A DNA stretch of 64,000 nucleotides from Tardiphaga sp051811025 (GTDB taxonomy: Bacteria > Pseudomonadota > Alphaproteobacteria > Rhizobiales > Xanthobacteraceae): the NCBI RefSeq assembly GCF_051811025.1, contig NZ_JBPWQE010000001.1, positions 3,968,001 to 4,032,000 on the forward strand, read 5' to 3'. The translations under genes were made by a program, and so were the position numbers. Shown here one piece after another: positions 61,479-64,000 of the stretch. Numbering within the stretch: the first letter of the stretch is position 1; each line of letters opens with the position of its first letter. The notes beneath the pieces were generated by a model. The model made no database searches. It was not told the DNA's origin and was given only the letters and a program-made list of their open reading frames with translations.

Positions 61479-61643
61479 ATGCCATATGCCCTGACACGCG
61501 CCTGGACGAGATTGATGGACTGGATCGAGAATGCCGTCCATTTCGTGGACTGGCTGACAGACGACCCATCCCCGACCAACAAGTTTCTGGACGAGCCTGG
61601 TATCAACGCACGGCCCGGGGCCGACAAACGCCCGCCTCACTAA
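61479..61643 (+). CDS. Possible small protein (54 aa)
   Basis: A 54-codon frame with an amphipathic, Trp-rich N-terminus (MPYALTRAWTRLMDWIENAV) and a polar C-terminus. It looks protein-like, but no ribosome binding site or family supports it. Confidence 0.3.
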   Translation: MPYALTRAWTRLMDWIENAVHFVDWLTDDPSPTNKFLDEPGINARPGADKRPPH

Positions 61644-61662
61644 CGCCGACGTCGTGCGGGCT

Positions 61663-61884
61663 TCAGTTGGCCGAGACCGATCGTCGGCCACGAGGGCCGC
61701 GCCAGCTCGCAGGCGCATAGGGAAGCGCCGTGTATGACGATGAGCGCCTCACCGCTGCGGCGCTACGCGACACGCGGTTCTTCGGCGCAAACATCCATCC
61801 GATCAGGCCAAGCGTCGTTTTGCACGTCGCCGCGGGCGTCGACGCTGCCATCGATGTCGCCTTCAGTCCAAATTGTCTGGGCAT
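61663..61884 (-). CDS. Possible basic small protein (73 aa)
   Basis: A 73-codon minus-strand frame (Met at 61884 or 61851) with a short hydrophobic patch TLGLIGWMF and an Arg/Ser-rich tail ending ALPYAPASWRGPRGRRSV. It resembles small basic hypothetical proteins seen in Bradyrhizobium-type genomes, but this is an impression only. Confidence 0.3.
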   Translation of the reverse strand: MPRQFGLKATSMAASTPAATCKTTLGLIGWMFAPKNRVSRSAAAVRRSSSYTALPYAPASWRGPRGRRSVSAN

Positions 61885-61999
61885 TCAAACCTCCATCCCG
61901 GGATTCCGATTACGCCAAAAGGGCGTCCCGAATCCCAGCCGAGTTTGAATTTATACACGGCGAATCTTGTGGCGCACTTGCGCTGCATCAAGTCACCAA

Positions 62000-62179
62000 T
62001 CAGTGCAGAACAGCGTGCACCATCTGCTCATCAAACGGCCGCGCGGCCATCTGCGCACGCAGCTCGGCCAGTTCGGTCTCGAGTTGCTGATTGACGAGAA
62101 TGAGTGCCGCCACGGTACCGCGTGTGTCACCGTGACAGGCGGCGATGAGATCGTCGACTTCCGCGTCTAGCTTGGTCAT
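62000..62179 (-). CDS. Small acidic helical protein (59 aa)
   Basis: A 59-residue protein starting MTKLDAEVDDLIAACHGDTR and continuing with GTVAALILVNQQLETELAEL, an amphipathic helical pattern typical of short conserved hypothetical proteins in Bradyrhizobiaceae. GGAGA lies 8 bp before ATG 62179. Function unknown. Confidence 0.6.
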   Translation of the reverse strand: MTKLDAEVDDLIAACHGDTRGTVAALILVNQQLETELAELRAQMAARPFDEQMVHAVLH

Positions 62180-62473
62180 TGAAAAAATCTCCTGCCACGC
62201 TTTCGGTTGCCTTCAATAATCGGCTAAGCGTTGCATCAATATTAAACGATACCGGAGTCCTCGGCGTCATCGCCACCGTGCATGAATACCGGTTAAGGGC
62301 GCCTTTCCGGGCTCAAAGAATCCACAGGCGACTTTCTGCGATCGGTTTCAGCGATCCGCTTCAATCACCGCGCTGCAACCGCGCGTTGATCGCAAAATCA
62401 CCTGTTTCTGATTAGTCATAGTCCGTCAAAGCGGCTACCGCCGTCAGGCCGATCACGATGCAAATTCAAGGAC

Positions 62474-63982
62474 ATGCCAATGATGAACGATGGTCGCCCA
62501 TTCGGGCTTTATATCGATGGCCGGTTTCAACCAGCCTCGACCGGCCGCACCATCAGGATCGAGAACCCGAAGGACCGCAGCCATCTGGCGGATGTCGCCG
62601 AAGGTGACGAGAAGGATGTCGATCTGGCCATCGACGCCGCCGAACACGCTGGCAAGCGCTGGGCGGCGACACCGGGCGCGGTGCGCGGCGACATCATGCA
62701 TCGGGCCGGCGAATTGCTGGCCAAGAAACTCCCCGAACTGGTGACCATCGAGATCGATCAGATCGGCCGCGCCCGCCGCGAGATGAGCGCGCAACTTGGC
62801 CGGCTGCCGGAATGGTTTCGCTATTTCGGCGCGCTGGCGCGCACCCATGAGGACACCGTCCCGCCCTTCGGCGGCAACTTCCTGAACTATACCCGCCGTG
62901 TCCCGCTGGGCGTCGTCGGCCATGTGACGCCATGGAATCATCCGCTCCTGATCCTCACCAAGAAGATCGCGCCGTCGATGGCAGCCGGCAATACGATGGT
63001 GGTGAAGCCGAGCGAACTGGCACCGATCACGCCTCTGCTGCTGGGCGACATCTTCAAGGAAGCCGGCGTGCCCGACGGCGTCTATAATGTCGTGCCCGGC
63101 TATGGCGCCACCGCCGGCAAGGCGCTGACCACCAGCAAACGCATCAAGAAGATCGACCTCACGGGCGGCACCGAGACCGGCAAGATGGTGGCATCGCTGG
63201 CCGGCGCCAACCTCACCAAGGTGGCGGCCGAGCTCGGCGGCAAAGCCGCGGTCATCCTGTTCGACGATACGCCCATCGAGCGCGGCGTCGCGGCTGCCCT
63301 GTTCGCGTCCTTCATCGCAACCGGTCAGACCTGCGTGCAGGGTGCTCGGCTACTGGTGCAACGCTCCGTGCATGACGCCGTCGTCGCCGAACTGGTGAAG
63401 CGCACCAATGCGATCCGGATCGGCGATCCGCAAGACATGGCGACGCAGATGGGCCCCCTCGTCTCGGCCAAACAGCGCGAACTCACCGAGCGCTACGTCA
63501 AAATCGGTCTGGAAGAAGGCGCGACGCTTGCCGCCGGTGGCAAGCGCCCGGATGGCAAGCTGTTCGAGAACGGCTACTATCACCAGCCGACCATTTTCAC
63601 GAATGTGACCAGCAATATGCGGATCGCACAGGAAGAGATCTTCGGGCCGGTGGTCGTCGTGATCCCGTTCGACACCGAAGAGGAAGCGATCGCGCTGTCC
63701 AACGGCACCGAATTCGGTTTGGCCACCTCGATCTGGACCCGCGACGTCACCCGCGCCCACCGTGTGGCGCATCAGCTCGAAAGCGGCATCGTCTGGATCA
63801 ACGACCACCACCGCATCGATCCCTGCTCGCCATGGGGCGGCTTCAAGATGAGCGGCATCGGCCGCGAGAACGGCATCGTCGCCTATGAGGAATACACCCA
63901 GATACAGAACGTGATCGTCAATCTGTCGGATGATCCGTTCGACTGGTATGCCGATGACGGTCAGGAGAAGCGGTATAGCTGA
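62474..63982 (+). CDS. NAD(P)-dependent aldehyde dehydrogenase
   Basis: A 502-residue aldehyde dehydrogenase. Conserved elements: VTPWNHPLL and KPSELAP (cofactor binding), the Rossmann turn LTGGTETGK, the general base Glu in AELGGKAAVI, the catalytic Cys in ATGQTCVQGARLL, EEIFGPVV and the C-terminal PWGGFKMSGIGRENG. It oxidises an aldehyde to an acid; the substrate is not evident. Met at 62483 is an alternative start (MNDGRP). It lies alone at the right end of the window. Confidence 0.94.
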   Translation: MPMMNDGRPFGLYIDGRFQPASTGRTIRIENPKDRSHLADVAEGDEKDVDLAIDAAEHAGKRWAATPGAVRGDIMHRAGELLAKKLPELVTIEIDQIGRARREMSAQLGRLPEWFRYFGALARTHEDTVPPFGGNFLNYTRRVPLGVVGHVTPWNHPLLILTKKIAPSMAAGNTMVVKPSELAPITPLLLGDIFKEAGVPDGVYNVVPGYGATAGKALTTSKRIKKIDLTGGTETGKMVASLAGANLTKVAAELGGKAAVILFDDTPIERGVAAALFASFIATGQTCVQGARLLVQRSVHDAVVAELVKRTNAIRIGDPQDMATQMGPLVSAKQRELTERYVKIGLEEGATLAAGGKRPDGKLFENGYYHQPTIFTNVTSNMRIAQEEIFGPVVVVIPFDTEEEAIALSNGTEFGLATSIWTRDVTRAHRVAHQLESGIVWINDHHRIDPCSPWGGFKMSGIGRENGIVAYEEYTQIQNVIVNLSDDPFDWYADDGQEKRYS

Positions 63983-64000
63983 CGCAGCCGGCACGAAGCG

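Overview
The window looks like chromosomal DNA of a Bradyrhizobium/Rhodopseudomonas/Afipia-type alphaproteobacterium (order Hyphomicrobiales). The grounds are the high GC content, CtrA and ChpT homologues, GANTC sites crowded in front of ctrA, a DUF1134/EipA protein, an alphaproteobacterial NadQ-type NAD regulator, and a class III cyclase fused to TolB-like and TPR regions. This assignment is inference from protein families; no rRNA is present. I see no transposase, prophage or CRISPR array.

Layout. (1) 0.2-9.3 kb: a polysaccharide block with lower GC and long spacers. It holds a class III aminotransferase, a polyprenyl-phosphate sugar transferase, a FixK-like Crp/Fnr regulator, a Wzx-type flippase, a LuxR-type response regulator, an NDP-sugar epimerase/dehydratase and a CDP-glucose pyrophosphorylase. 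(2) 9.3-15.3 kb: small proteins (one apparently frameshifted), a Tat-signal peptide with an Arg/Trp-rich tail, a PepSY protein, an exported amidohydrolase, DUF4864 and an MFS permease. (3) 15.6-36.2 kb: motility and cell-cycle region with flhA, an ECF sigma/anti-sigma pair, fliJ-fliI, ctrA, a DUF350-DUF1190-glutathionylspermidine-synthase operon, the chemotaxis operon cheA-cheW-cheY-cheB-cheR, chpT, cysQ, a YHS protein, eipA and a coiled-coil membrane protein. CtrA-like boxes (TTAA-N7-TTAAC type) lie before flhA, between fliI and ctrA, and before the coiled-coil gene. (4) 36.4 kb: tRNA-Val(CAC) with its own promoter and terminator. (5) 36.7-41.2 kb: nadQ-nadA-nadB-nadC with two palindromes in front of nadA. 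(6) 41.4-47.7 kb: a leftward run of small membrane protein, adenylate cyclase, PAP2/haloperoxidase-like protein with a (Gly-Gly-Ala)n N-terminus, S8 protease and Crp-type regulator, preceded by an exact TGTGA-N6-TCACA site. (7) 47.8-59.6 kb: a leftward run of about 12 kb with an Opp/Dpp ABC transporter (five subunits), acyl-CoA synthetase, single-chain acyl-CoA carboxylase and MaoC-type protein, opposite a GntR/FCD regulator and with a perfect 20-bp palindrome in the divergent promoter. (8) 60.6-64 kb: small hypothetical genes and an aldehyde dehydrogenase.

The most interesting candidate for an undescribed system is block 6. It places a cAMP-producing enzyme, a Crp receptor and a matching Crp box around two putative effector enzymes, a protease and a phosphatase/haloperoxidase. 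The ctrA/chpT/chemotaxis neighbourhood, the DUF350-DUF1190-GspS operon and the import-CoA ligation-carboxylation operon are the next most informative.
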